Source: Polynucleobacter sp. UK-Gri1-W3 (GTDB taxonomy: Bacteria > Pseudomonadota > Gammaproteobacteria > Burkholderiales > Burkholderiaceae). Taken from it: a stretch of 64,000 bases of DNA. How positions within the stretch are numbered: position 1 is the first letter of the stretch; the number at the start of each line of letters is the position of its first letter. Shown piece after piece: positions 18,014-26,840 of this stretch. The DNA lies in the NCBI RefSeq assembly GCF_018881595.1, contig NZ_JACVQA010000003.1:56896-120895 (forward strand), read 5' to 3'. A program made the position numbers and the translations under genes. The notes under the pieces are model-generated. The model saw only the letters and a list, made by a program, of their open reading frames with translations, was not told where the DNA came from and ran no database searches.

Positions 18014-19105
18014 CTACAAGGTGTAGCGATAAGGATCCGGTCTTTGTAGGATAGATTGCAGCCAGTCAGCCAAACTATCTGGCAAGGTGAGATTCATTGG
18101 GACAACCCAAATACGCTCGTCTGTAATCGAAGCGCATTTCACGGCATCTTTTTCGGTAATGAGTATGCATTGCGCATTAATCTTGGCAAAGAATTCAGGA
18201 GTGAAAGTGGCGTGATCTGAGAGGGGAATAGATTTGCCGGCAATACCTTGTTTGAGCAAATCATCAAAAAAGCGTTGCGGGTTGCCTAAGGCAGCAATAG
18301 CAGTAATCTTATTAGGCAAATAACTATCGGCAATCTGAGCAAGTGTCTGTGTATTTGTTGGGTTGATCAATTGATAAGCATTTCCCAAATTGCCCTGCAG
18401 CGAAAATGCACGACGCCCTAAAAAATATTCTTCATGAGGACCAGACTTAGATTGGGTACCTTTTGTTTTTCCAGTCAATAAAGTCGCATCACGTCCACGC
18501 GTAGCTGGTTCGCGCAAAGGACCGGCTGGCAGTAAAAAGCGATTGCCCTCGCCCCGTCCATCACGCACTACAAATTCGATATCACGACCACCTTCGCGAG
18601 CAGGCCAGCGGGCTAAGCCACTATGTTGAAGGCCGTCATCGCTGATGATGACATTCACATCTGGCGAATGCTTGAGTAAAGACCGAATACTTTTCTGACG
18701 CTTTGGAAAGACCCAGATCGGAAATTGATCATGCGTACGTTTTGCAATTAATACAGGTTCATCACCCACCAAAGATGGATCAGAATGACTACTAACTTGC
18801 AATGGAGTGGTTTGTGCAGAAGAACCATAGCCTCTGCTAATGATGCCGGGTCTCCAGCCAAGTTGTTGCAGGCGCTCTGCTAAAGCAATGACGATGGGTG
18901 TCTTTCCTGTTCCGCCTACGCGAATATTACCCACAATAATGACTGGTACTGAAGCGGGTTTTTGTTTTATTAGGCCGGTATCCTGAATCAACTTTCGTAC
19001 GCGTATCACCAAGCCATACAGCCAAGAAAGTGGCCATAACAATAGGCTAGTAGGACCACGTCTTTCCCAAAACTTGGGCGCTTTACGGAAAAGTGAAAAT
19101 GACAT
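18014..19105 (-). CDS. lpxK: Tetraacyldisaccharide 4'-kinase
   Basis: LpxK phosphorylates the lipid A disaccharide at the inner membrane. The start at ATG 19105 (MSFSLFRKAPKFW) gives 363 residues. An N-terminal amphipathic/membrane helix (about 18-35) precedes the Walker A NIRVGGTGKTPIVIAL near residue 60 and the DDGLQH motif near 155. It lies between exbD and the Trm112-like gene in the standard Burkholderiales order. Confidence 0.96.
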   Translation of the reverse strand: MSFSLFRKAPKFWERRGPTSLLLWPLSWLYGLVIRVRKLIQDTGLIKQKPASVPVIIVGNIRVGGTGKTPIVIALAERLQQLGWRPGIISRGYGSSAQTTPLQVSSHSDPSLVGDEPVLIAKRTHDQFPIWVFPKRQKSIRSLLKHSPDVNVIISDDGLQHSGLARWPAREGGRDIEFVVRDGRGEGNRFLLPAGPLREPATRGRDATLLTGKTKGTQSKSGPHEEYFLGRRAFSLQGNLGNAYQLINPTNTQTLAQIADSYLPNKITAIAALGNPQRFFDDLLKQGIAGKSIPLSDHATFTPEFFAKINAQCILITEKDAVKCASITDERIWVVPMNLTLPDSLADWLQSILQRPDPYRYTL

Positions 19106-19130
19106 GAACAATAGTTTCTTTATTCAGAAA

Positions 19131-19622
19131 TTATTTCTTAGTTTGATTACTAAACTGGCTGCTAAAGACAATATTAGAGAGATTGGCATCGCGTGCCGCC
19201 TCAAGCACGCTCATGACCGCCTGGTGGGGCGCTCTTGCATCAGCATCGATGTTGACCTGCAAAGAGTTGGCGCCATCCTTCTGACCGCTTTGTCCATTGA
19301 GCTGAGTTAGCGCATTACTGAGTTGTGATCGATCGGTGACTTTGCCATTAACCGCAAAGCGGCCATCACGACTGACTGCAATATGAATTTGCTTTATCTC
19401 TGCTTGGCTTTCACTGCCATTGGCGGTGGGTAAGGTGATAGCTAATTCTTGATAGCGTGTAAAAGTTGTAGAGATCATTAAGAAGATCAACACTACTAAG
19501 AGCACATCAATAAATGGAATAAGATTAATTTCTGGTTCTATTGATGCAGCGCTAGAGTCACTAACGCCTGCCCCTAGAGAAAATCTTCTCTTAGCTTGTG
19601 GGTGCGTATCTAACCAACTCAT
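19131..19622 (-). CDS. exbD: ExbD/TolR-family biopolymer transporter
   Basis: A 163-residue protein with a single N-terminal membrane helix containing the proton-path Asp (IEPEINLIPFIDVLLVVLIFLMIS, about residues 26-50) and a periplasmic domain. It partners ExbB to energise a TonB-like protein. It overlaps exbB by 4 bases. This is a second TolR-like protein distinct from the tolR gene in this window. The N-terminal extension of about 25 residues is longer than in E. coli ExbD. Confidence 0.93.
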   Translation of the reverse strand: MSWLDTHPQAKRRFSLGAGVSDSSAASIEPEINLIPFIDVLLVVLIFLMISTTFTRYQELAITLPTANGSESQAEIKQIHIAVSRDGRFAVNGKVTDRSQLSNALTQLNGQSGQKDGANSLQVNIDADARAPHQAVMSVLEAARDANLSNIVFSSQFSNQTKK

Positions 19623-20287
19623 TTTGAAGTGTTAACGGCGTCGTTTGGAACGTTTGGAAAGTTTGGATAGAGCTTCTTAAACAGTTGACGAGTAAATTCT
19701 TCGCATTCGCGTTGACGTTGATTGGCCATTGCACGTAGACCTCTCCATGCAGCAAGCGCTGGAATGGCGATCAATAATCCAAATGCAGTGTTGTACAAAG
19801 CCACTGAGATACCATGCGCCAATTGTTGCGGGCTACCTGCAGTGCCATTTATTGCGCCTTGGCTACCAAAAATTTCAATCATGCCAACCACTGTGCCAAA
19901 TAAACCAAGCAAAGGGGCGATCGTGGCAATCGTAGCTAGCGCACCAAGGTAGCGATCTAAATTTTGCCAAGTCGCTTGTGCGGTGGCCTGTAATTCTTCT
20001 AAAGCAGCCTCGGAACTACTGCCAGACAATTTTTCTTTTAGTGCGCTTGCCAATAAAGGGCTTGCTGGGGAAAGGCTGGCCAATGCTGCAATCTGCTGTT
20101 CAGAAACTGGGGATTTGCTCCCAACAATCTGATTTGCAAGAGAAAAGAAACTTTCCAGACTGTTTTTGGGAAAAATATGGGTTTGTCGTAGATACCAGGT
20201 CCGCTCTAAGGCAATAGCTAGGCCCAGAATGGAAATAATCAAGAGGGGCCAAATGGGCCAGCCAGCGGATAGTAAGATGGAGTACAT
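19619..20287 (-). CDS. exbB: ExbB/TolQ/MotA-family proton channel
   Basis: A 222-residue protein with three predicted membrane helices (about 10-30, 118-145 and 160-185) and the family segment LGALATIATIAPLLGLFGTVVGMIEIF followed by GISVALYNTAFGLLIAIPALAAW. It heads the exbB-exbD-lpxK-Trm112-kdsB-adk unit. Its promoter should lie within the 313-base region before xseA. No tonB gene is seen in the window. Confidence 0.93.
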   Translation of the reverse strand: MYSILLSAGWPIWPLLIISILGLAIALERTWYLRQTHIFPKNSLESFFSLANQIVGSKSPVSEQQIAALASLSPASPLLASALKEKLSGSSSEAALEELQATAQATWQNLDRYLGALATIATIAPLLGLFGTVVGMIEIFGSQGAINGTAGSPQQLAHGISVALYNTAFGLLIAIPALAAWRGLRAMANQRQRECEEFTRQLFKKLYPNFPNVPNDAVNTSK

Positions 20288-20600
20288 AAGCTCAGTACTT
20301 TAGCTGAATTAAAAAGCCTGTTTCAGAAAGCTAGCCTGTGGATAACTCTGTGCAAAACTTTTTTCAATTTGCCCCGTAAGTCCTTGATAGATGGTTAGCT
20401 AGGTTTTATATTGATTTAAATTGAGCTTATTGAGCAGATTAATTCTCATATAAATCAATGACTTGTATTTTGTATGTTGGATTTATGAGACGTTTTGGGT
20501 CAGTAATTACTTACTTATGAGCATTAAACCTGGAGCGAGTCGGTATCTGTGGATATTTATTGGCGCCTAAGCCAGATGGCCGTGTGATTAAAGAGAAAAA
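20288..20600. other. Divergent intergenic region between exbB and xseA with two DnaA-box-like sites
   Basis: No gene is seen in these 313 bases. They must hold the divergent exbB and xseA promoters. The stretch 20395-20490 is AT-rich. TGTGGATAA (20337-20345) is a perfect reverse-strand DnaA box and TGTGGATAT (20548-20556) is one mismatch away. A few ATG-initiated micro-frames of under 20 codons exist but have no support. Confidence 0.4.
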
Positions 20601-21815
20601 ATGTCGGAAATATCAAGGGAAATTCTGAGTGTTGGCGATCTAAACCGCGCCATTGCTGCCTCTTTGGAGGACCGTTTCGATACCGTCTGGGTCAGCGGGG
20701 AGATTTCGAACTTCAAAGCCTATGACAGCGGGCACTGGTATTTCTCTTTGAAAGACGAAGAGGGGCAGATTCGCTGTGTCATGTTTCGTGGCCGTAATGG
20801 TCAGGTCGGGTTTATGCCGCAATCCGGAGATTTGGTTGAGGTAAGCGCCAATCTGGGTATGTATGTTCCTCGCGGAGATATTCAGCTCACCGTTCAGACT
20901 TTACGTCGCGCAGGTATGGGTGGACTTTATGAAGCCTTCTTAAAACTCAAAGCCAAACTCGCTAAAGAAGGTTTGTTTGATGATGAGCGCAAACGTGAGA
21001 TCCCAACGCATCCAAGATCCATTGGCATCATCACATCACCACAAGCAGCTGCACTCAAAGATGTCTTAAGCACTTTGGCAAGAAGAGCGCCGCATATTCC
21101 GATTGTGATTTATCCAACCTTGGTTCAGGGTCCCGATGCTCCCGCTGGAATTGTTGCCGCACTCAAGGCTGCTAATAAAGAAAAAGCAGTTGATGTCATC
21201 TTGCTGGTGCGCGGTGGTGGCAGCATTGAAGATCTGTGGGCATTTAATGATGAGCAACTCGCTTATGCGATTGCAGATTCATCCATTCCGGTCGTAAGTG
21301 GTGTTGGGCATGAAACCGATTTCACCATTGCCGATTTTGTTGCTGACCTACGTGCACCAACTCCTACGGGTGCGGCAGAGCTTGCGGCGCCACGCCGAGA
21401 TCAAATGTTGCAAGAGCTCGACGCCATCATGCAGGCCTTGCTTCAGCGCATCAGTCAGCGAGTTGAGCGCGAGGCACAAACCTTAGATCAATTAGCCTTG
21501 AGGCTCAGTCATGCCTTACCTAACCCAGATCGCATGCGCGAACAAATTCATGGCTGGCAGCAACGATTAAATCAAGCATGGTTAGTGCGCATGGAAAACT
21601 GGAAGCGTAATCAAGCGCACTATCAGTCTCAGTTAGAGATGCTCAATCCGCAGAGAACGTTAGAGCGTGGTTATGCGGTGATACTGAGCAAAAACAAAGA
21701 AGAGTTGCATGCAGTGCGTAAACCAAATGAACTGGTTCTAGATCAAGAATATGAAATACAGGTTGCCGAGGGTAGTGTGACAGTAGAGTTAGCTAAAGTC
21801 GCTGATGTGAAGTAA
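20601..21815 (+). CDS. xseA: Exodeoxyribonuclease VII large subunit
   Basis: XseA is the catalytic subunit of ExoVII, a single-strand DNA exonuclease. The 404-residue protein has an N-terminal OB-fold (WVSGEISNFKAYDSGHWYFSLKD), the catalytic domain with GIITSPQAAALKDV and LLVRGGGSIEDLWAFNDE, VVSGVGHETDFTIADFVADLRAPTPTGAAELAAP, and a coiled-coil C-terminus ending with NPQRTLERGYAVI. It converges on murB with a 24-base gap. Confidence 0.97.
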   Translation: MSEISREILSVGDLNRAIAASLEDRFDTVWVSGEISNFKAYDSGHWYFSLKDEEGQIRCVMFRGRNGQVGFMPQSGDLVEVSANLGMYVPRGDIQLTVQTLRRAGMGGLYEAFLKLKAKLAKEGLFDDERKREIPTHPRSIGIITSPQAAALKDVLSTLARRAPHIPIVIYPTLVQGPDAPAGIVAALKAANKEKAVDVILLVRGGGSIEDLWAFNDEQLAYAIADSSIPVVSGVGHETDFTIADFVADLRAPTPTGAAELAAPRRDQMLQELDAIMQALLQRISQRVEREAQTLDQLALRLSHALPNPDRMREQIHGWQQRLNQAWLVRMENWKRNQAHYQSQLEMLNPQRTLERGYAVILSKNKEELHAVRKPNELVLDQEYEIQVAEGSVTVELAKVADVK

Positions 21816-21839
21816 GCAAAACTCTACTTAGTGCTATGA

Positions 21840-22877
21840 CTAGAGGATGTTCGGTTCAATCTGCAAGCTAACACCAAACTTGTCGTGCACTTTTTCCTGA
21901 ATGCATTTGGCTAAGCCCAGGATGTCTTGAGCGGTACCGCCGCCATGATTGACTAGTACAAGCGCTTGATTTTCATAAACACCAACCGAGCCCATGCGTT
22001 GGCCCTTAAAGCCGCATTGATCAATTAGCCAACCGGCTGCAAGCTTGCGCTTACCGGCTGCGTCTGGATAAGAGACTAGATCTGAATGGGTCTTAAGCAA
22101 AGTTTCATACTGCTCAATAGGAACTACAGGGTTCTGAAAGAAGCTTCCAGCATTACCAATCACCTTGGGATCTGGCAGCTTATGAGTACGCACTTTGCAT
22201 ACTGCTAAGAAGATATCTTCAGGACTTGGGTTGGAGTTCTCAGAAAATTGCTTTGCAAGATCTGCGTAGTGGATACGAGCCTCCCAAGCTTTAGGCAGTT
22301 TAAAAACGACCTTTGTCACAATAAAGCGGTGGGGATTTTGCTTGAAGTAGCTATCGCGGTAAGCAAAGTGGCACGCCTCATTTTGGAGGGTGACAAAGGC
22401 ATGGTCTTTTACATCAAAGGCTTCGATGCTATCAATGTAATCTGCAACCTCTACACCATAGGCACCGATGTTCTGGATGGGCGCTGCCCCAACTGTCCCA
22501 GGGATCAGTGCTAGATTTTCTAAACCGGGCAAATCATTCTCGAGCGTCCAGGCAACCAGTTCATGCCAATTCACGCCGCCACCCACTGCTAGATAGCTTT
22601 CCTTGTCATCGGAGGAAATGATTTCTTGCCCAGCGATATTCATGAGGAGTGTGGCCCCCGGCAAAGCACTTGGGAGAATGACATTGCTGCCCCCGCCTAA
22701 AACCCGCCATGGCAGTTTTTTTTCAGCAACCTCTGCGATTACTCCCGGAATTTGCTCGGGCGCGGTAATTTCGTAGGCCAGTTCCGCGCTAGCGTCAAAG
22801 CCAAAGGTGTTGCGGTGCTTCAATCCCAAATTTGGGATCAATTTTGCGGGTTGGGGCGCATTTTGAGCACGGTTCAT
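21840..22877 (-). CDS. murB: UDP-N-acetylenolpyruvoylglucosamine reductase
   Basis: MurB reduces UDP-GlcNAc-enolpyruvate to UDP-MurNAc with FAD and NADPH. The 345-residue type I enzyme shows the FAD-binding RVLGGGSNVILP and IPGTVGAAPIQNIGAYGVE motifs, the YRDSYFK segment, and GNAGSFFQNPVV with the catalytic Ser. The N-terminus carries a roughly 18-residue extension before NTFGFDASAELAYE. It is convergent with xseA and divergent from yajQ. Confidence 0.97.
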   Translation of the reverse strand: MNRAQNAPQPAKLIPNLGLKHRNTFGFDASAELAYEITAPEQIPGVIAEVAEKKLPWRVLGGGSNVILPSALPGATLLMNIAGQEIISSDDKESYLAVGGGVNWHELVAWTLENDLPGLENLALIPGTVGAAPIQNIGAYGVEVADYIDSIEAFDVKDHAFVTLQNEACHFAYRDSYFKQNPHRFIVTKVVFKLPKAWEARIHYADLAKQFSENSNPSPEDIFLAVCKVRTHKLPDPKVIGNAGSFFQNPVVPIEQYETLLKTHSDLVSYPDAAGKRKLAAGWLIDQCGFKGQRMGSVGVYENQALVLVNHGGGTAQDILGLAKCIQEKVHDKFGVSLQIEPNIL

Positions 22878-23014
22878 GCCACAATCTTATTCGTAAAAGA
22901 GTCCAGAGCATATTTTTTGGCAGCATAGGAAGCAAGAAATCTGTGATGGACGCCAAAATAGCCAGAAAATGTAAAGATTACGAGAGTAATTACGAGAAAA
23001 CATAGGGAGTAAAA

Positions 23015-23500
23015 ATGCCAACATTTGACGTAGTTTGTGAGCCTGACATGGTTGAGCTCAAAAATGCCATCGAGCAATCTAATAAAGAAATTACCAATCG
23101 TTTTGACTTCAAAGGCTCTGATAGCCGTGTTGAACAAAAAGACGAGGCACTCATTTTATTTGGCGATGATGACTTTAAATTAGGTCAAGTGCGTGATGTC
23201 TTGATTAATAAAATGGCTAAGCGCAATGTGGATGTGCGCTATCTCAAAGATGAGAAAACAGAAACCATTGGTAGCGATAAGCGTAAGCAAACGATGAAGA
23301 TTCAAAAAGGGATCACTTCGGACTTAGCAAAAAAAGTTGTGCGCATCATTAAAGACAGCAAGCTCAAAGTACAAGCCAGTATTCAGGGTGATGCAGTGCG
23401 TGTTACTGGTGCAAAGCGTGATGACTTACAAGAAACAATGGCCTTGCTTAAAAAAGAAGTAATAGAAGCGCCATTGGGCTTTAATAATTTCCGTGACTAA
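23015..23500 (+). CDS. yajQ: YajQ-family nucleotide-binding protein
   Basis: A 161-residue UPF0234 protein starting [21 protein letters not shown], with [17 protein letters not shown] and the C-terminal [20 protein letters not shown]. YajQ family members form two ferredoxin-like domains; some bind cyclic di-GMP (XC_3703 type) and others bind tRNA or GTP. Role here is not determinable. It is divergent from murB and well conserved across proteobacteria. Confidence 0.95.
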   Translation: MPTFDVVCEPDMVELKNAIEQSNKEITNRFDFKGSDSRVEQKDEALILFGDDDFKLGQVRDVLINKMAKRNVDVRYLKDEKTETIGSDKRKQTMKIQKGITSDLAKKVVRIIKDSKLKVQASIQGDAVRVTGAKRDDLQETMALLKKEVIEAPLGFNNFRD

Positions 23501-23516
23501 GAAGAAGTTTGGTGCA

Positions 23517-23699
23517 ATGAAGACACTTAAACCCATTCCTGTATTTCAATCAGAACTTGATGAAAGACGGTTTTGGGAAATGAATGATGCTTCTGATTAT
23601 TTTGATTTAAATAAAGCATTTAGAGTGGAAACACCAAATCTAAGACCCCACTCTGCGACTATGAAGTCTCAAGTTGGGGTATTTGGAAAATTGAAATAG
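23517..23699 (+). pseudogene. Truncated CopG/BrnA-type antitoxin remnant
   Basis: The 60-residue reading frame from ATG 23517 reads like the N-terminal half of CopG-type antitoxins of PF12441: PIPVFQSELDERRFWEMND, then SDYFDLNKAFRVETPNLRP. In intact members this is followed by a ribbon-helix-helix domain; here the sequence diverges after NLRPHSATMK and stops at residue 60. No toxin gene is adjacent. It is probably a decayed antitoxin left between yajQ and the PemK-like pair. Confidence 0.6.
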
Positions 23700-23855
23700 G
23701 ACTTTATTTGGTGAAGGAACCCAGAAATTAGCTAAATCAGGTATTCGTAATTTATCGTTGATTTGGATTAAATATCACTTCTTCAGTGAGAGCGTAAAAA
23801 TTGCAATTGCACCTAATATAGTATATATTTTATATATATAAATTAACGAGGCGCC

Positions 23856-24137
23856 ATGATGAAAGCTTCAAACGAAAACCTGTTGGTCAAATTCCGCTCT
23901 AAAGACACCCAATTTGGCGTGACTCGAACAACTGTTAAGGCAATTGCTAAAGAGCTCGATGTCAATGAAACGCAGGTTATCCATATGGCCTTGTCAAAAT
24001 TTGCTACTGATGTTTTACCTTCTTATGCCCCTGATGATGGTCCGTTGACCGCAAAACAAGTCTTGGCATTACGCAAGGATGCGGCCAAGCGCTTACCAAA
24101 AGGAAAACTGCTTGCACGCGATGCATTGTTTGCATGA
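23856..24137 (+). CDS. Putative antitoxin of a PemK/MazF-like pair
   Basis: A 93-residue protein (M-M-KASNENLLVKFRS). The region TRTTVKAIAKELDVNETQVIHMALSKFA looks like a ribbon-helix-helix or HTH DNA-binding segment (residues about 23-50), and the C-terminal part is basic. Its stop codon overlaps the next start (ATGA), and the downstream gene is PemK-like, so this is presumably the cognate antitoxin. The assignment is from position and size; I do not recognise the family by sequence with certainty. Confidence 0.6.
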   Translation: MMKASNENLLVKFRSKDTQFGVTRTTVKAIAKELDVNETQVIHMALSKFATDVLPSYAPDDGPLTAKQVLALRKDAAKRLPKGKLLARDALFA

Positions 24138-24544
24138 GTCAGGCTTGGATGTTGCCAGCACCTGGCGATATCGTTTGGTGTTTGTTTCCAGAAGTTCCTA
24201 ATAGTGAGCCAGGACCCAAACCCAGACCAGCCATTGTCCTGACTGTCGAGCGTAGGGATGATGGCAATCAGGTCAGCGTAGCGTATGGAACATCCCAAAA
24301 TCTGACAAGACTTAAAGCTGGCGAGGTGGCGATAACCCAGACCAAGAATCCAGCTGCTTACGCACTAGCTGGATTGGCTTATGACACAAAGTTTGATTTC
24401 AAGGTGATTGTGGATCTGCCGTGGTCTGAGCGCTATTTCAAAGTGCCCGCCAGAAGCCCGCATGGCAATACACCCAAGCTAGGCACCTTGCACGCAACTA
24501 TTCTTCGCGCTGTTGAAGCGGCTTATCGCGCAGCATCAAATTGA
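24134..24544 (+). CDS. PemK/MazF-like toxin
   Basis: A 136-residue protein with the typical N-terminal PemK/MazF core: PAPGDIVWCLFPEV followed by GPKPRPAIVLTVERR. MazF-family toxins are sequence-specific ribonucleases with an SH3-like barrel. The C-terminal part (FDFKVIVDLPWSERYF, PKLGTLHATILRAVEAA) is unlike short MazF proteins, so it may be a divergent subfamily. Paired by a 4-base overlap with the putative antitoxin gene, and 4 bases from xerD. Confidence 0.65.
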   Translation: MSQAWMLPAPGDIVWCLFPEVPNSEPGPKPRPAIVLTVERRDDGNQVSVAYGTSQNLTRLKAGEVAITQTKNPAAYALAGLAYDTKFDFKVIVDLPWSERYFKVPARSPHGNTPKLGTLHATILRAVEAAYRAASN

Positions 24545-24548
24545 TAGG

Positions 24549-25469
24549 ATGAAAAAAAATATACCTCCAATCTCCGTGATAAGCCAGGAGGCCATTGAGC
24601 GCTTCTGTGATGCTTGCTGGCTAGAGGATGGGTTAGCTCAAAATAGCTTGTCCGCATACCGTAGAGACCTATTGTTATTGGCTCAGTGGTTATATAAGGA
24701 CTCTGGCGCCGATCTATACGGCGTTACCGAGAAAGATCTTACCGCCTACATAGCGCACCGACGTGCTGACAAGGCAACTACCGCTAATCGACGTTTGACA
24801 GTATTCAAGCGCTTCTATCGTCATGCACTCCGTATCAATTTAGTGAAGAGCGATCCCTGTATTGGTTTACGCGCTGCTAAACAAGCGCTACGGTTTCCAA
24901 AGACGCTGAGTGAAGATCACGTTACTGCATTACTCAATGCGCCTGATATTGATACCCCATTAGGTTTGCGTGATCGCACCATGTTGGAATTAATGTACGC
25001 CAGTGGTTTGCGCGTATCTGAAATTGTTTCTTTAAAAACAGTCGCCTTAGGTTTGAATGAGGGTGTAGTGAGGGTAGTTAATGGCAAGGGCGGCAAAGAA
25101 CGCTTAGTGCCATTTGGTGGTGAAGCGGGGCAGTGGTTAAGGCGCTACTTAGCAGAAGCGCGCACTCCTTTGCTTGAAGGTAAGACAACTGATGCGGTTT
25201 TTATAGGGCGCCACACCGGAACCGGTTTAACTCGTCAAGCATTCTGGGCGCTGATTAAACGCTATGCCACATTGGCCAATATTCCGGTGGCTTTGTCACC
25301 CCATACTCTGCGTCATGCATTTGCCACCCATTTACTCAATCATGGAGCGGATTTAAGGGTGGTTCAGCTCCTTTTGGGACATGCTGATATTTCTACCACC
25401 CAGATCTACACCCATGTGGCCAGAGAAAGACTGAAATCCATACATTCGCAGCATCATCCTAGGGGTTGA
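24549..25469 (+). CDS. xerD: Site-specific tyrosine recombinase XerD
   Basis: XerD with XerC resolves chromosome dimers at dif. The start at ATG 24549 (MKKNIPPISVIS) gives 306 residues. The N-terminal SAM-like core-binding domain spans about 10-105. Catalytic residues are visible: R155 (GLRVSE), K181 region, H252-x-x-R255 (PHTLRHAFATHLL), H278 (LLGHADISTTQIY) and Y287. It sits between two toxin-antitoxin pairs. The canonical catalytic set and length make it the housekeeping XerD rather than a phage integrase. Confidence 0.95.
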   Translation: MKKNIPPISVISQEAIERFCDACWLEDGLAQNSLSAYRRDLLLLAQWLYKDSGADLYGVTEKDLTAYIAHRRADKATTANRRLTVFKRFYRHALRINLVKSDPCIGLRAAKQALRFPKTLSEDHVTALLNAPDIDTPLGLRDRTMLELMYASGLRVSEIVSLKTVALGLNEGVVRVVNGKGGKERLVPFGGEAGQWLRRYLAEARTPLLEGKTTDAVFIGRHTGTGLTRQAFWALIKRYATLANIPVALSPHTLRHAFATHLLNHGADLRVVQLLLGHADISTTQIYTHVARERLKSIHSQHHPRG

Positions 25470-25477
25470 TGTTTAAA

Positions 25478-25500
25478 ATGATATCATTTTATGATATCAT
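25478..25500. promoter_or_regulatory. Repeated palindromic operator of hicAB
   Basis: Two copies of the palindrome atgatatcat (25478-25487 and 25491-25500), 13 bases centre to centre, lie immediately before the hicA start at 25508. The HicB antitoxin has a ribbon-helix-helix C-terminus and such tandem palindromes are the expected binding site, giving autoregulation of the operon. Confidence 0.7.
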
Positions 25501-25507
25501 ATGAAAA

Positions 25508-25762
25508 ATGAATAGCAAACATCAAAAAACCTTACAGGCTATATTTGCTAAACCCACTTCAGCAACAATAGAGTGGAGAAAAATTGAATTATTGTTAGTA
25601 GCGGTTGGCAGTAAGTGCGTTGAGGGCGAAGGTTCAAGGGTAAGTTTTTTGATGAACAACCATCGCTTGGATTTGCATAGGCCACATCCTGGTAAAGAAG
25701 CAAAAAGGTATCAGGTAAAAGATATTCAAAGTTTTTTGGTTTTAATAGGAGTTAAGTTATGA
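25508..25762 (+). CDS. hicA: HicA-like toxin
   Basis: An 84-residue double-stranded-RNA-binding-fold toxin. It follows the variant HicA pattern W-R-K-I-E-LLL (residues about 23-30), GSKCVEGEGSRVSFLMN, and HRLDLHRPHPGKEAKRYQVKDIQSFL. HicA toxins are mRNA interferases. The stop overlaps the hicB start by 4 bases. Both operator palindromes are directly upstream, and the gene lies 38 bases after xerD. Confidence 0.9.
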   Translation: MNSKHQKTLQAIFAKPTSATIEWRKIELLLVAVGSKCVEGEGSRVSFLMNNHRLDLHRPHPGKEAKRYQVKDIQSFLVLIGVKL

Positions 25763-26085
25763 ACAAGCCATTGAGTTATAAAAATTATTCTGCCAGCATT
25801 GAGTTTGATGTTGATGACCGTATTTTTGTGGGTCACTTAACGGGCATCACTGATATTGTGTCTTTTCATGGCGAGTCTGCTTCAGAGTTAATTAAAGCCT
25901 TCGAAGCGGCTGTTGATGGATATATCGCGATGTCTGAAGCTCATGGCGTAAAACCACAAAAACCATACTCTGGAAAATTGATGTTGCGCATTTCTCCTGA
26001 AATCCATGCAAAAGTGGCTAGAGTTGCTCAGGCGTCTGGAAAAAGTATTAATGCTTGGGTTTCTGATGTACTGCAGGCTGCCTGA
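25759..26085 (+). CDS. hicB: HicB-like antitoxin
   Basis: A 108-residue antitoxin with an N-terminal partial RNase H-like HicB domain (YSASIEFDVDDRIFVGHLTGI, then SASELIKAFEAAVDGYIAM) and a C-terminal ribbon-helix-helix DNA-binding part (GKLMLRISPEIHAKVARVA, NAWVSDVL). It neutralises HicA and represses the operon. It overlaps hicA by 4 bases, which is the usual HicAB order of toxin first. Confidence 0.93.
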   Translation: MNKPLSYKNYSASIEFDVDDRIFVGHLTGITDIVSFHGESASELIKAFEAAVDGYIAMSEAHGVKPQKPYSGKLMLRISPEIHAKVARVAQASGKSINAWVSDVLQAA

Positions 26086-26167
26086 GTATGGGTCTGCTGA
26101 CTCCTCTGCTCCAACGGAGCTTGGTAGCCCAAGAATCACTATCAAGATAAGTGTTTAAGATATCACC

Positions 26168-26800
26168 ATGAATTTCACCTTAGACCTCTTGCTCATTCCA
26201 CTTGCCTATCTTATTGGCTCCATTTCATTCGCGGTAGTGGTGAGTAAGTGTATGCGCTTACCTGATCCTCACTCCTATGGCTCTGGCAATCCAGGTGCAA
26301 CGAACGTACTACGAACCGGTAATAAGTTAGCCGCCGTCTTAACGCTGATTGGTGATGCTTTGAAGGGTTACTTTGCGGTCATGCTGGCGCGAGTATTGCT
26401 TGGAGATGAATCTCTGACCTCCACGATGAGCTCATGGCTTTTGTGTGGTGTTGTACTCGCAGTATTTTTAGGGCATCTCTTCCCCATATTCCATGGATTT
26501 AAAGGCGGCAAAGGTGTTGCTACTGCTTGCGGTATTTTGTTTGGCATCAATTGGATTTTGGGGTTAGCTACGCTGAGCACTTGGATTATTGTGGCGATGT
26601 TTATGCGCTACTCTTCTTTAGCGGCATTGGCTGCCGCAATCTTTGGCCCCATCTATTTTGTTTTCTTATTCGGCTTTCAGCCGATGGGCTTGGCTCTCTT
26701 GGCCGTATGTGCATTACTTATCTGGCGCCATCGAAGCAACATTCAGAATTTACTCAATGGCAAAGAGAGTCGTATTGGCTCTAAAAAGACTCCAACATAA
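26168..26800 (+). CDS. plsY: Glycerol-3-phosphate acyltransferase PlsY
   Basis: PlsY transfers an acyl group from acyl-phosphate to glycerol 3-phosphate at the inner membrane, the first step of phospholipid synthesis. The 210-residue protein has five or more membrane helices and the conserved motifs [22 protein letters not shown], and [18 protein letters not shown] near residue 105. No plsX is in the window. Confidence 0.96.
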   Translation: MNFTLDLLLIPLAYLIGSISFAVVVSKCMRLPDPHSYGSGNPGATNVLRTGNKLAAVLTLIGDALKGYFAVMLARVLLGDESLTSTMSSWLLCGVVLAVFLGHLFPIFHGFKGGKGVATACGILFGINWILGLATLSTWIIVAMFMRYSSLAALAAAIFGPIYFVFLFGFQPMGLALLAVCALLIWRHRSNIQNLLNGKESRIGSKKTPT

Positions 26801-26840
26801 TTCATCCAACATAACCAAAAAATAACTAACGGTACTTCTT

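Noticed and set aside
26090..26160. Possible tRNA before plsY
   Set aside because: I see no acceptor stem, anticodon arm or T-loop (GTTCGA) in this stretch; short inverted repeats only.
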